Shown here: positions 41,132 through 50,027 of the stretch, piece by piece | Layout of the letters: each line of letters begins with the position of its first letter | How positions within the stretch are numbered: the stretch's first letter is position 1 | Origin: Methanothrix soehngenii GP6 | GTDB lineage: Archaea; Halobacteriota; Methanosarcinia; Methanotrichales; Methanotrichaceae | Direction: 5' to 3' | Assembly: GCF_000204415.1 (NCBI RefSeq) | Contig: NC_015416.1 | Location: forward strand, 2,604,001-2,668,000 | Length of the DNA: 64,000 nt | Made by a program: the position numbers and the translations under genes | The notes under the pieces: model-generated | What the model saw: only the letters and a program-made list of their open reading frames with translations | Databases searched by the model: none | Told to the model about the DNA's origin: nothing

Positions 41132-42742
41132 ATGAAGTTCGATCCCAATCAGATCCGGGAGGCGGCCCGGAAGGATTTCGATAAGACCTGGCAGGAAGGA
41201 AGAGAGTACCTTGGCCGGCCATCCTTGAATGAGAGATATCCGCGAAATAGCTATTCCTTCGGCTCAGTTCATCCTATCTTCGATACCGTTCAGAAGCTAC
41301 GAGAGGCCTATATTCGCCTCGGCTTCAATGAGGCCATGAATCCGGTGATGGTCGAGGCCCAGGATGTCTACCGCCAGTTCGGCTCCGAGGCTCTTGCCGT
41401 TCTGGACAGGTGCTTTTATCTCGCCGGCCTTCCCCGGCCGGACATCGGCATATCGGACGAGAGGATCGCCCAGATAAACGCCCTCCTGGGTCGGGAGCTC
41501 TCGGCAGAGGAGGTGGAGGCGCTCCGTCAGATCCTCCATTCCTACAAAAAGGGGAAGGTTGAGGGCGACGACCTGGTGGGAGAGATCGCTCATGCCCTTT
41601 CTGCTCACGATGCTCTGATAGGCACTGTCCTGGAGAAGGTGTTTCCGGAGTTCAAAGGACTGAAAGCAGAGGCCACCAGTCGCACCTTGAGAAGCCATAT
41701 GACAAGTGGCTGGTTTCTGTCCCTCTCCAACCTCCATTACCGCCAGAGGCTGCCCATCAGACTCTTCTCTGTGGACCGATGCTTCCGCCGGGAGCAGGCG
41801 GAGGATGCCGCCCGCCTGATGAGCTACTATTCGGCCAGCTGTGTGATCATGGATGAGGATGTATCCATAGAAGATGGGAAGGCGGTTGCAGACGGCCTCC
41901 TCAGCCAGTTCGGTTTCCAGAAGTTCCAGTTCCGACCGGATGACAAGAGGAGCAAGTACTACGTTCCCGGAACTCAGATCGAGGTCTATGCTTATCATCC
42001 GGGACTGGTCGGCTCGGCCACCAAGTACAGCAGCGGCTGGGTTGAGGTGGCTACATTCGGCATCTACTCGCCCACTGCCCTGTCCCAATATGATATCCCC
42101 TATCCGGTCATGAACCTGGGGCTGGGAGTGGAGCGGATCGCCATGATTCTGCATAACTCTCAGGATGTGAGAGCTCTCTCCTACCCCCAGTTCCAGGCCA
42201 ATTGGGAGCTCACTGCCCGGGAGATGGCCCAGATGATCGCTGTTGAAATGACCCCCAGCACGCCAGAGGGGCAGGCGATAGCCGAATCTGTGATCGGGGT
42301 GTGCCTTGAGCATGGTGATGCCGCCTCTCCCTGCGAGTTTCCTGCCTGGGAGGGAGAGCTCTTCGGAAGGCATATTCAGGTCTGGGTGGTCGAGCCGGAG
42401 GAGAACACCAAGCTCTGCGGCCCGGCTGCCCTCAATGAGATCGTGGTCCATAAGCAGAACGTCATGGGCATCCCCCGCACCTCCCGCTGGGAGGAGGCGT
42501 TCAATGAGGGAGTGAGCACAGGCATTCGATTCATCGATTCCTTTGCTGCTCTTTCTGCCTATGAGATCGAGGCGGCGGCAATGAAAGGCAATGAGTCTGA
42601 GACCAGAGCGAGGATTGTGAGAAGCCCGGCGGATATAAACATCAAGATTCACCCAGCTCTCGAGAGGTACATCACCAGCTACAAGCACAAGATCGACCTG
42701 AGGGGACCGGTCTTCACCACGGTGAAGAGCAAGCTGCTCTGA
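41132..42742 (+). CDS. sepS: O-phosphoseryl-tRNA synthetase (SepRS)
   Basis: This 536-residue class II synthetase charges tRNA-Cys with O-phosphoserine, which SepCysS then turns into Cys-tRNA. The N-terminal FDPNQIREAARKDFDKTW and class II motifs are seen: motif 2 around FSVDRCFRREQAEDA and motif 3 around NLGLGVERIAMIL. The enzyme marks methanogens and relatives. It starts at an ATG after GGAGTTTAAGTC. The large open frame on the opposite strand is only a shadow of this GC-rich coding sequence. Confidence 0.97.
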   Translation: MKFDPNQIREAARKDFDKTWQEGREYLGRPSLNERYPRNSYSFGSVHPIFDTVQKLREAYIRLGFNEAMNPVMVEAQDVYRQFGSEALAVLDRCFYLAGLPRPDIGISDERIAQINALLGRELSAEEVEALRQILHSYKKGKVEGDDLVGEIAHALSAHDALIGTVLEKVFPEFKGLKAEATSRTLRSHMTSGWFLSLSNLHYRQRLPIRLFSVDRCFRREQAEDAARLMSYYSASCVIMDEDVSIEDGKAVADGLLSQFGFQKFQFRPDDKRSKYYVPGTQIEVYAYHPGLVGSATKYSSGWVEVATFGIYSPTALSQYDIPYPVMNLGLGVERIAMILHNSQDVRALSYPQFQANWELTAREMAQMIAVEMTPSTPEGQAIAESVIGVCLEHGDAASPCEFPAWEGELFGRHIQVWVVEPEENTKLCGPAALNEIVVHKQNVMGIPRTSRWEEAFNEGVSTGIRFIDSFAALSAYEIEAAAMKGNESETRARIVRSPADINIKIHPALERYITSYKHKIDLRGPVFTTVKSKLL

Positions 42743-42794
42743 CCGGATGGATTGCGGGAATTTTGAGAGGAAATAAAGGGGAATTGAGAGGAGC

Positions 42795-43493
42795 ATGAAG
42801 GACGCATCATCCAATTCCGCTGCCAAGAAGGCGGCAGGTGAGGCAGCGGCAGAGCTGGTCAGGAACGGTATGGTGGTTGGCCTGGGCACGGGCTCCACTG
42901 TGGCCTGGACGATAAAGAGGCTGGGAGAGAGGGTCAGAGAGGAGGATCTGGACTTTTGTGGCGTTCCCACCTCTTTTCAGGCCGAACAGCTGGCCATAGA
43001 ATCAAATATAAGGCTCACCAGCTTAAACCAGCATCCAGTTCTTGATCTGGCCATCGACGGGGCAGACCAGGTGGACATAAACCTGATGGTGATCAAGGGC
43101 GGCGGAGCGGCGCATACCCGGGAGAAGGTGGTATCCTGCTCGGCCAAGTGGTTCGTGATCGTTGCCGATCAGTCCAAGTTTGTAGAAAGACTAACCTGGC
43201 CGGTGCCTGTGGAGGTGATTCCCATCGCCTTTAGGCTAACAGGAAGGAGGCTGGAGGAACTGGGAGGCAAGCCGGTGCTGCGACAGGGATTGAGGAAGGA
43301 CGGGCCGGTGATCACCGATAACGGGAATTTCGTTATGGACGTGGACTTCGGGACCATCGAGGATCCCAGGTCTCTTGCGGCCAAGATCAGCCTCATTCCT
43401 GGAGTGGTGGAGCACGGCATATTCGATAACTTGGATGAGCTTTATCTCGCCCGGGCGGGAGGTATGGAAAGAATTAAAAGAGCTCTTCGCTGA
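42795..43493 (+). CDS. rpiA: Ribose-5-phosphate isomerase A
   Basis: This 232-residue enzyme interconverts ribose 5-phosphate and ribulose 5-phosphate. Signature segments are [34 protein letters not shown] and [13 protein letters not shown], with the catalytic aspartates and glutamate in place. The last four codons and stop (GCT-CTT-CGC-TGA) fall inside the terminal repeat of the mobile repeat at 43481, so its final residues come from the insertion. It could feed ribulose 5-phosphate toward RuBisCO, if a kinase is present elsewhere. Confidence 0.95.
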   Translation: MKDASSNSAAKKAAGEAAAELVRNGMVVGLGTGSTVAWTIKRLGERVREEDLDFCGVPTSFQAEQLAIESNIRLTSLNQHPVLDLAIDGADQVDINLMVIKGGGAAHTREKVVSCSAKWFVIVADQSKFVERLTWPVPVEVIPIAFRLTGRRLEELGGKPVLRQGLRKDGPVITDNGNFVMDVDFGTIEDPRSLAAKISLIPGVVEHGIFDNLDELYLARAGGMERIKRALR

Positions 43494-43974
43494 ATTATGT
43501 GGGTGAGTTCAAGCAGAGCTTTTCTCATAAGAAAGACCTGCGTATCATCAAGCTGAACGGTAATTTCGCTTGCTATCGCAGCAGCAACCGACTTCTTGTG
43601 AATATCCAGTCCACCACCTTTATCTAACTCTTTAGCCATAACTGATGCTGTCCTGATATGGGCAGATGACACAATCCCTCGTGGGACAAATTTTCCATTC
43701 GCGTTCAAGACGCATGCTTGTCTACGAGAGGTAAACATGGTTAGTTTGTGGGTTGGAATCAGAGTTCCAATGAGGCAGCAGCCTTCACTGCCCATATCAA
43801 GCATAACAGGGATACCAGGCTTATCACAGTTTTCATCCTGCTTGTATGATCCCTGTCCTGAGGATCATTCGAGTTTGTGGAAAGCCGCTATGCTCTGACC
43901 CAACCTCAGAGGCACAGAGGAATAAAAGGCAATATTCTCTGCCTGAACTCACTCAGATAATTCAGCGAAGAGCT
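43481..43974. repeat. Composite repeat: MITE ends in inverted orientation
   Basis: AGCTCTTCGCTGAATTATGTGGGTGAGTT... (43481-43518) recurs as its reverse complement at 43937-43974, 35 of 38 bases equal. Both are the same (left) end of the MITE family. The right half also holds about 100 bp of MITE interior (43876-43974). No 8-bp flanking repeat is found (ATTAAAAG against GGAATAGA). This is either a rearranged pair of MITEs or a longer element of 494 bp. The first bases supply the end of rpiA. Confidence 0.75.
43519..43639 (-). pseudogene. Possible IS110-type transposase N-terminal fragment
   Basis: A minus-strand frame starting at an ATG at 43639 reads MAKELDKGGGLDIHKKSVAA, resembling the RuvC-like start of IS110-family transposases (G-x-D-I/V-H-K). 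After about 25 codons the similarity ends and the frame runs into the MITE end. If right, the 200 bases upstream would be the leader of that element. The match is short and could be chance. Confidence 0.35.
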
Positions 43975-43984
43975 GGAATAGATC

Positions 43985-44260
43985 TGCAATACGAAGAGAC
44001 TAATTTTATAGCATTACTGATTGTGTCATAGCAATAGATCCTCAACCTCCCCAGCCATCAGACCGGCTGATATTGCCCGCCCTGGAATTGACAGCCGACC
44101 GGCAGCCAGAATTCGTTGCCTGTCGCAGCGGAACCGGTCTGAAGGGGAGAATGCTGAGTAGAATGAGGCAAGCCTTTTGACCCTGGACAGAGAACGATGA
44201 AAAACGGTGGGAAAAGGTTTTGTTCGACGGTCTTGGAGAGCATAAAGAGGTGCGACTAAA
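43985..44260. other. Intergenic stretch before the cupin gene
   Basis: No gene is recognised on either strand. GAGGTGCG at about 44246 is the ribosome-binding site of the following cupin gene. Overlapping open frames on the minus strand have no protein-like features. Confidence 0.4.
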
Positions 44261-44596
44261 ATGACGGAAACTGAAAACGAGAAGGCTGCGCCCAGAGTCA
44301 AGAGGCTGGAGGACCTGGTGGCATACCAGGACGGCTCCGTGGTCAGCCGGGAGATAATCCACAAGAGCACGGGAACGGCTACCATCTTCGCCTTCGACAT
44401 CGGCCAGGGGCTGAGCGAGCATACTGCCCCCTTTGACGCCCTGGTGAACATCGTCGATGGTGAGGTTGAGATCACAATATCGGGAAAAGCCTATAGACTG
44501 GCAAAAGGAGACTGCATAATCCTGCCTGCGGGCGAGCCCCATGCCCTCAAGGCAATCAGCAGATTCAAGATGCTGTTGGTGATGATCAGATCCTGA
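44261..44596 (+). CDS. Cupin domain protein
   Basis: This 111-residue protein is a single cupin barrel: motif 1 around HTAPFDALVNIVDGEVEITI and motif 2 LPAGEPHALKAI, giving a metal-type site with the His of HTAPFD, the Glu of GEV and the His of PHAL. Small cupins of this kind serve as dioxygenases, isomerases or binding proteins; which one is unknown. It has a good site (GAGGTGCG) and lies 24 bp ahead of the MBL hydrolase gene. Confidence 0.88.
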   Translation: MTETENEKAAPRVKRLEDLVAYQDGSVVSREIIHKSTGTATIFAFDIGQGLSEHTAPFDALVNIVDGEVEITISGKAYRLAKGDCIILPAGEPHALKAISRFKMLLVMIRS

Positions 44597-44620
44597 GAAG
44601 CAATATCATAAGGTAATGCA

Positions 44621-45364
44621 ATGAGCCTCAAAGTTACTCTCCTTGGCACCGGCGTTGGCATCCCCCAGCCCGGCCGCTCTCAGGCAGCGATATTGATAGA
44701 GAATGATCTGCCTCTGCTCCTCGATTGCGGTGCGGGCACCCTCTTGCGCCTGGATCAAGTGGGAGCAGGCCCAGAAGCGATTGACACTGTAGTGCTCAGC
44801 CATCTTCACCTGGACCATGTCCACGATCTTCTCGCCCTGGCCAATGGGCGCTACCTATCCGGCCTTCAGGGATTATCGATCTTCGGCCCCGCGGGCACGA
44901 GAGAATGGTTCGAGAGCCTCCAGGCCGCCTATCCAAACCTGGAGAGGATGGAGTCTCATGTGCAGGAGCTCAAGGCCATGGACTCCTTCTCCATCAAGGG
45001 CTTTGACATCTTTGCCGAGGAGGCGCTCCACAGCGTTACTGCTCTCGCCTATCGCCTGGAAGCGGAGGAGAGGGTGATCGTCTATTCCGGTGACACCGAG
45101 CCCTCTGCCCGGGTGGCAGCTTTAGCCGATGGCTCAGATCTGCTCATTCACGAGTGTTCGTTTCCCGAGCCCTTCGATGTCACCAACCATACCACTCCAT
45201 TGAAGCTGGGAAATATGCTCAGCAATCATGATCTGAAAAGGGTGGTCCTCACCCATCTATATCCCCAGGCAGAGGGGCATGAGGACGAGATGGCTCAGCA
45301 GGTGATAGAGCTATCTGGAGCGCCCACCATTGTGGGATGGGATATGATGATCATGGAGATCTGA
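44621..45364 (+). CDS. MBL-fold hydrolase (RNase Z-like)
   Basis: This 247-residue metallo-beta-lactamase-fold protein has zinc motif HLHLDH (SHLHLDHVHDLLALA), the early GTGVGIPQPGRSQA loop and the late YSGDTEPS and HLYPQAEG segments, as in RNase Z/arylsulfatase-like proteins of the ElaC group. It lacks the flexible exosite arm of true tRNase Z as far as can be judged, so tRNA 3' processing is uncertain. It is the middle gene of cupin, MBL, phosphoglycolate phosphatase, all closely spaced. Confidence 0.87.
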   Translation: MSLKVTLLGTGVGIPQPGRSQAAILIENDLPLLLDCGAGTLLRLDQVGAGPEAIDTVVLSHLHLDHVHDLLALANGRYLSGLQGLSIFGPAGTREWFESLQAAYPNLERMESHVQELKAMDSFSIKGFDIFAEEALHSVTALAYRLEAEERVIVYSGDTEPSARVAALADGSDLLIHECSFPEPFDVTNHTTPLKLGNMLSNHDLKRVVLTHLYPQAEGHEDEMAQQVIELSGAPTIVGWDMMIMEI

Positions 45365-45380
45365 TGGAAATGGAGAACCA

Positions 45381-46076
45381 ATGATAAAAGCAATAGCAGT
45401 CGATATCGACGGCACCCTGACCGATATGAACCGGGTGCTTTGTCCGGAATCCCTGCTGGCCATAAAAAGGCTGTTTGTGCCTGTGATTTTGAGCACAGGA
45501 AACACCCATTGCTTCTCCAGAACGGTCTCCGTTATCCTGGGCACCCCACGCATATTCATCGCTGAGAACGGAGGAGTTCTGTCCTACTCCGAGGATGAGC
45601 TGGAGATCCTGGCAGATCAGCAGGTCTGCGAGGATGCTTTTTTGAGGCTGTCGGAGGAGTTCATCCTGAAAAAGTACGACTCCTCCCGGCACAAGTACCG
45701 CTTCACCGATGTCATCCTGGAGAGGAACTTCGACCTGGGAGCGCTGGTCAGGCGTGCGGATGAGCTCGGCCTGCCAGTGGATATCGTGGACACTGCCTTT
45801 GCGGTGCACATCAAGGATCGAAGGGTGAACAAGGGAACAGGCCTGACCAGAATTGCCCAGCATTTGAATCTGGACCCGATGGATTTTGCTGCCATTGGAG
45901 ACAGCATGAGCGACCGGCCCATGTTCGAGGTGGCGGGCTTTCGGGCCTCCGTGGGCAATGGCCGCCCGGGGCTGAAGGAGATCTCCGACTATGTGGCCAA
46001 AAAGGATTTTGGCGCGGGGTTCGCCGAGATTGTAGATTATATGATAGAAGAGGAAATGCTCTCAGACAGCCTTTAG
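45381..46076 (+). CDS. Phosphoglycolate phosphatase, archaeal HAD type
   Basis: This 231-residue HAD-superfamily phosphatase is of the Cof/TA0175 type. Motif I is VDIDGTLTD, motif II LSTGNT, motif III the lysine in KGTGLTRI, and motif IV IGDSMSDRPMF. It dephosphorylates 2-phosphoglycolate, a by-product of RuBisCO oxygenation or of DNA 3'-end repair. GGAGA precedes the start. Its last 4 bases overlap the convergent cysteine-cluster gene. Confidence 0.9.
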   Translation: MIKAIAVDIDGTLTDMNRVLCPESLLAIKRLFVPVILSTGNTHCFSRTVSVILGTPRIFIAENGGVLSYSEDELEILADQQVCEDAFLRLSEEFILKKYDSSRHKYRFTDVILERNFDLGALVRRADELGLPVDIVDTAFAVHIKDRRVNKGTGLTRIAQHLNLDPMDFAAIGDSMSDRPMFEVAGFRASVGNGRPGLKEISDYVAKKDFGAGFAEIVDYMIEEEMLSDSL

Positions 46077-46747
46077 CCATCCTTTTTTGGCGGAGCCTTT
46101 CCGGACTCCTCCATCCTGGCCAAGAGCCTCGCCCAGTTGTTCTCGCAGATGATCCACCACTCCAGTGTCTCCTTGGCAAAGAGGCGGGCGGCGGGGCAGA
46201 AGGCGTCCACCGCCAGATTGTAAGGCAGCTGGGCCAGAGGGGGATGAAGAGGATACTTGCGGCAGGTTAGGGGTCTGATCTCATAGATCTTGCAGCCTCT
46301 TTTGGCATGATCATAAAACGGGCAGGGCTGCTTGAGAATCCAGCCGTCCAGAGCTCTGTCAAATCTGGAAAGCCTTTCTAGCTTCCTCTTCCCGATCTTC
46401 GCAGCGATCCGGTCGAAATCCTCCTTTTCGAGCAGCAGTCCCGCTCCCGGGGTAAAGCAGCACAGGCCACACTGCTGGCAACGAAACCGCTCCCAGAAAA
46501 GCTCGACCCCCTGGTTTGAGCCCTCCTCACCATCTCTGGCCGGCAGGGGGAGGGAGATGTCAAAGGGCACCTTCTCTCCCCGATCTATCTGGCGGAACTG
46601 CTCTGCCTTTTTCAACACCGACCAGTGGGCGCGATTCCGCAGCAGTTCTTTATGGCGTTCCTGTCTCTTATCCTCAATGCATGAGCTGCGACAGAGCTGG
46701 TGGCAGAGCCTGCGAACCTGGTCTATCCGATCGCTGGGTTTTTTCAT
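46073..46747 (-). CDS. YkgJ-type cysteine cluster protein
   Basis: This 224-residue protein is built around the YkgJ zinc/iron-cluster fold: CQQCGLCCFTPGAG, then CPFYDHAKRGCKIYEIRPLTCRKYP with conserved cysteines. An N-terminal helical extension of about 85 basic residues precedes it. The family is common in methanogens; its role is unknown but the cysteines probably bind Fe-S or zinc. It is transcribed alone, toward the phosphoglycolate phosphatase gene. Confidence 0.87.
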   Translation of the reverse strand: MKKPSDRIDQVRRLCHQLCRSSCIEDKRQERHKELLRNRAHWSVLKKAEQFRQIDRGEKVPFDISLPLPARDGEEGSNQGVELFWERFRCQQCGLCCFTPGAGLLLEKEDFDRIAAKIGKRKLERLSRFDRALDGWILKQPCPFYDHAKRGCKIYEIRPLTCRKYPLHPPLAQLPYNLAVDAFCPAARLFAKETLEWWIICENNWARLLARMEESGKAPPKKDG

Positions 46748-46889
46748 CTCTGATCTTCCAGTCCCTCTCTGTTTTTTCTGCTATTAATACCGTCTTGGAT
46801 ACTTTCGCCCCGCGCGGCTTGCCTTTATCTTTCTCCAGATGGATGGCGTTACCATCCTGTGATTGATAATCCAGATTTTGGTGATATAG

Positions 46890-47354
46890 ATGTCCAAGAA
46901 TCCAGAGATTGCCCGGCTTGCATCCGGCCTTGCCGCCTATCAGGATGCCATTCGATCTGCCAATGAGGATCTGATCAAGCTCTCCCAGAGGTTTGGGAGG
47001 ATGATGCCCCGGCTGCAGAAGCTCGATTCCTCCTCCATCCTCCTGTGGCTGGGCTTGTACAACAAGATCAAGGATGCGGCAAAGAGGACGGAAGATGAGG
47101 CCTCAGATCTGCTGAATAGCGATCTCGCCACTGCCAACCCCGTTCTGCAGCTGCAGGTCAATTATTACCAGGCCCAAAGCCAGAGGCTCTATGCCAAGAT
47201 GGAGATAATGGATGATGTTCTGAACGGCATGATGGAGGACCTTCTGGAGAATGGAGAGTTCGAGCAGACACAGAAAGAAGAGATGAGAGTCGCATTGGAG
47301 GGGACCATGAAAAAGAGTCTCAACCGCTCAGATGCAGCTTCGGTATCGGCCTGA
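46890..47354 (+). CDS. Helical hypothetical protein
   Basis: This 154-residue protein of unknown function is almost wholly alpha-helical, with long amphipathic stretches (AAYQDAIRSANEDLIKLSQRF and YYQAQSQRLYAKMEIMDDVL), likely forming a coiled-coil bundle. It has no cysteines or membrane segments. A ribosome-binding site GGTGAT lies 5 bases before the ATG. A MITE is inserted 25 bp after its stop. Confidence 0.65.
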   Translation: MSKNPEIARLASGLAAYQDAIRSANEDLIKLSQRFGRMMPRLQKLDSSSILLWLGLYNKIKDAAKRTEDEASDLLNSDLATANPVLQLQVNYYQAQSQRLYAKMEIMDDVLNGMMEDLLENGEFEQTQKEEMRVALEGTMKKSLNRSDAASVSA

Positions 47355-47379
47355 TATGATTCAGGCCAGTGCTATATTT

Positions 47380-47538
47380 GGCACTTCGCTGAATTATCTG
47401 GGTGAGTTCAGGCAGAGAATATGGCCTCTGTTCCTCTGTGCCTCTGTGGTTGGGTCAAAGAATAGTGGCTTTCCACAGAGGTGAAAAGATACAGAGAATT
47501 TCCGCTTCAAGTCCACCCATGCCAAATAGCGAGGAGCC
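47380..47538. mobile_element. MITE copy 4, with 8-bp target duplication
   Basis: This 159-bp element of the same family as 26541-26700 is in the opposite orientation. The left end reads GGCACTTCGCTGAATTAT, the right end GCCAAATAGCGAGGAGCC. Perfect 8-bp direct repeats CTATATTT flank it at 47372-47379 and 47539-47546. The interior carries GCCTCTGTTCCTCTGTGCC and TTGGGTCA as in the other copies. There is no coding capacity. Confidence 0.9.
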
Positions 47539-47750
47539 CTATATTTTATGAGTGTGCTATAATTTATTGTGGAACTAATAAGAAAGTAAATTAATTTAAA
47601 TTAGTAGTATGATTAATTCTGGCTGCGCGATGTTTCTTATTGTCGATTTTTATGGTTTATAAGATGGATTTGCACAGTGTTCTGATCAGAATGAACGTAA
47701 TCGTCTATTTAATTCCAGGTGGCTCATCAATGCAGCGAGGTTGAAGCTAA

Positions 47751-48023
47751 ATGAACCAGAAGAGAAGAACCAATGACATAATCGCTTCAGAGATCCTGAA
47801 GCTATGCATGAATGGCGCGAGCAAGACCCGGATCATTCATAAGGCAAATCTGAATTTCTTGAGCGCTAAATCCCACATCGAAAGTCTGATGAATAATGGG
47901 CTGATGGAGGCCGTTCCCACTGGCTCAAAAGTCATCTACCGCACCACCCCTAAAGGAGCGGAGCTATCTCGGGTATTCGGTCAGTTCCATAGCGAGATCG
48001 ACAAGCTATTTTCATATGCTTGA
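47751..48023 (+). CDS. Winged-helix transcriptional regulator
   Basis: This 90-residue protein is a single winged helix-turn-helix of the small archaeal type: SEILKLCMNGASKTRIIHKANLN (helices 1-2), LNFLSAKSHIESLMNNGLME (recognition helix), wing VIYRTTPKGAEL, then a dimerisation helix. Such proteins act as local regulators in methanogens. GAGGTTGA precedes the start. The gene it controls is not known; the next gene lies 43 bp downstream. Confidence 0.88.
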   Translation: MNQKRRTNDIIASEILKLCMNGASKTRIIHKANLNFLSAKSHIESLMNNGLMEAVPTGSKVIYRTTPKGAELSRVFGQFHSEIDKLFSYA

Positions 48024-48066
48024 ACCTTCAGCAAGCCTCATATGCAATGATTGAAATTCCAGCATT

Positions 48067-48909
48067 ATGTTCAAGCTGGGAGAATATTATGAAGAAGAAG
48101 CCACTCGCGTCGCCAACTATCTGAGGGATGCGGGCTTCAAGGTGGATGTCAAAGGCCTGGTCACTGCCCAATCGGAGTTTGTGGCCTTTCTGCAAGGCAA
48201 AGCCAGCGAGCTTAGAGAGCGGAACAGAATATTAGAGAGGCATGAGAAATTTATCTCCGCCATGAAGGCCGTGCTGGAAAAGGCATCCAATGATGAGGAG
48301 CTCATGGATCTGTATCTGGCTGAGCTGGACCCGGATTGGAGAACCAAGAGAGAGAGGATGAACGAGAAGGATTTGGAGGAGGCGGACGAAAAAACCAGAG
48401 ATGAGTTATTCGAATCCTTGGCATACTCAATAGTGGCTCTGGATTTCGCCAAGGATCTCTACAATCTCAACGATATCAAGCCGGGTGAGCCAATAGGTGA
48501 CCTGCTGGATGATCCTGTGATCAATATTCATCTGAAATCCCAAGAGGCAGATCCCGAGGATCCTCTGCTCAATGAGCGATTGGAGGTGGATCTGGAAAAA
48601 ATGTATGTGGTCAGCATAGATGAGTCCTCCTCAGCGCTCTTCCGGGATATCGATGAGGATTTTCAGGAGAATTATTACCAGGAGTATCAACTGATCACGG
48701 CTCTGGGATTGGTGGTGGAGGATCTATTGGAGTGCCCAGAGAAGGGAAAGATGGATATCGAGGATTTTGCCGAAAGGTGCATTCTTGATGTTGGCAGTAG
48801 ATTCACCATGAGCGTTGACGCCAGCCTGGTGGCAGAGGAGATAGCCCGCTCCCTGGAAAAAAGGGGAATGCTGAAGATCAAGGGCAACACCATAAAGTGG
48901 AAGGCATAG
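48067..48909 (+). CDS. Acidic hypothetical protein
   Basis: This 280-residue protein is acidic, helical and without membrane segments. The N-terminus (GEYYEEEATRVANYLRDAGF) has the look of a small alpha/beta fold that senses position, as in proteins that begin with a shared-residue core; a middle acidic coiled coil follows, and the C-terminus (AEEIARSLEKRGMLKIKGNTIKWK) resembles a winged-helix unit. I do not recognise the family. It lies 43 bp after the regulator gene. Confidence 0.7.
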   Translation: MFKLGEYYEEEATRVANYLRDAGFKVDVKGLVTAQSEFVAFLQGKASELRERNRILERHEKFISAMKAVLEKASNDEELMDLYLAELDPDWRTKRERMNEKDLEEADEKTRDELFESLAYSIVALDFAKDLYNLNDIKPGEPIGDLLDDPVINIHLKSQEADPEDPLLNERLEVDLEKMYVVSIDESSSALFRDIDEDFQENYYQEYQLITALGLVVEDLLECPEKGKMDIEDFAERCILDVGSRFTMSVDASLVAEEIARSLEKRGMLKIKGNTIKWKA

Positions 48910-49026
48910 CTCGAGACGAATGATTGGGGATGATCGATCCTGGCAAACCTTTATCTTCTATCAGCCATTCTCCCCCTCTAGTTCCGGAATGTGACCATTA
49001 GGTCGAACCGGCCAAGGTGAAGATAG

Positions 49027-49614
49027 ATGAGATCTTTTTACAGCTATATCGGCGATGCCTGGTCCTCTCCTCGAGAGGGATACGTGGGCGCGCTGAGGCA
49101 GGACAGGCTCAAGGCCTGGCGCCAGGAGAGCACAGTGCAAAAGATCGAGCGGCCCACCAGACTGGACAGGGCGCGGGCACTCGGCTATAAGGCCAAGCAG
49201 GGCATAATCGTGGCGCGTGTCAAGGTAAGAAGGGGCGGCAGAAGAAAGTCCCGCTATGAGAGAAACAGAAAGACCAGCAAGATGGGAGTAAACACCATCA
49301 CCATGGCCAAGTCCATCCAGAGGATCGCCGAGGAGCGAGCGGGCAGAAGGTACCGCAACATGGAGGTCCTGAACTCTTACTGGGTGGCAGAGGACGGCAA
49401 ACAGAAGTTCTATGAGGTCATCTTGGTAGATCCCCACTCCACCTCCATCAAGAGCGACAAGGACCTCTGCTGGGTCGCAGACAACGTCCACCGGGGCAGA
49501 GCGGTGCGTGGCAAGACCAGCGCTGGCCGCAAGGGCAGGGGCCAGAGGCACAAGGGCTTTGGCACTGAGAAGACCAGGCCCGGCATCAGAGCCCACGATG
49601 GCAGAGGTAAGTGA
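49027..49614 (+). CDS. rpl15e: Ribosomal protein L15e
   Basis: This 195-residue basic protein matches archaeal/eukaryotic L15e along its length ([54 protein letters not shown]). It heads the exosome superoperon. A TATA-like CCTTTATCTT at 48948-48957 and the site AGGTGA precede it; its GTGA end overlaps the next gene. Confidence 0.97.
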   Translation: MRSFYSYIGDAWSSPREGYVGALRQDRLKAWRQESTVQKIERPTRLDRARALGYKAKQGIIVARVKVRRGGRRKSRYERNRKTSKMGVNTITMAKSIQRIAEERAGRRYRNMEVLNSYWVAEDGKQKFYEVILVDPHSTSIKSDKDLCWVADNVHRGRAVRGKTSAGRKGRGQRHKGFGTEKTRPGIRAHDGRGK

Positions 49615-50027
49615 TCGATAAAATCTCTATTCGGGCCTTTGTGGCAGTGACGGAGGACGAGGGGCGTGTGCGCGAAGCTCTGAGCATCTTCGTCCCTCTG
49701 GACCATATATCCTCCCAGACTGCTTTAGGCCATTTCGGAAATGAGATCAAAATCCTCGAGGCTTCTCTGAGAAGAAAGGAGGCTCAGGCTTTCTTTCAAA
49801 TTTTGCATGAGCAGCTGCCCTCAGAGGACAGCTTTCGCCTTCACCATGAGATACCAGAGCGGCTGGAGGGAGCGAGCCACTTCCATCTTCGCTTGGACAA
49901 GCAGGCCGCCTACAAAGGCCTCTTCCGCCTGACGGAATCCAAGGACGCTCTGGACATCTGCGCTCTGGTCAAGACCTATCCCTCCAATCGCCAGCAGGCC
50001 ATCAAGATCCTAAGTGAGCTCATATGA
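49611..50027 (+). CDS. DUF54-type RNA-binding protein of the exosome operon
   Basis: This 138-residue protein is the small RNA-binding protein ([37 protein letters not shown]) regularly found between L15e and Rnp3 in archaea; its fold resembles L5 and the UPF0201 protein at 39164. The start is a GTG overlapping the L15e stop (GTGA), with GAGGT just upstream. It may bind RNA for the exosome or RNase P. Confidence 0.85.
   Translation: MIDKISIRAFVAVTEDEGRVREALSIFVPLDHISSQTALGHFGNEIKILEASLRRKEAQAFFQILHEQLPSEDSFRLHHEIPERLEGASHFHLRLDKQAAYKGLFRLTESKDALDICALVKTYPSNRQQAIKILSELI

Noticed and set aside
41297-42970. Large minus-strand open frame (557 codons) opposite sepS
   Set aside because: It mirrors codon positions of the clearly real SepRS gene and has no recognisable motifs; it arises from the GC-rich codon pattern.
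44042-44542. Minus-strand frames opposite the cupin gene
   Set aside because: The cupin motifs on the plus strand are clear, and the reverse frames show no domain.
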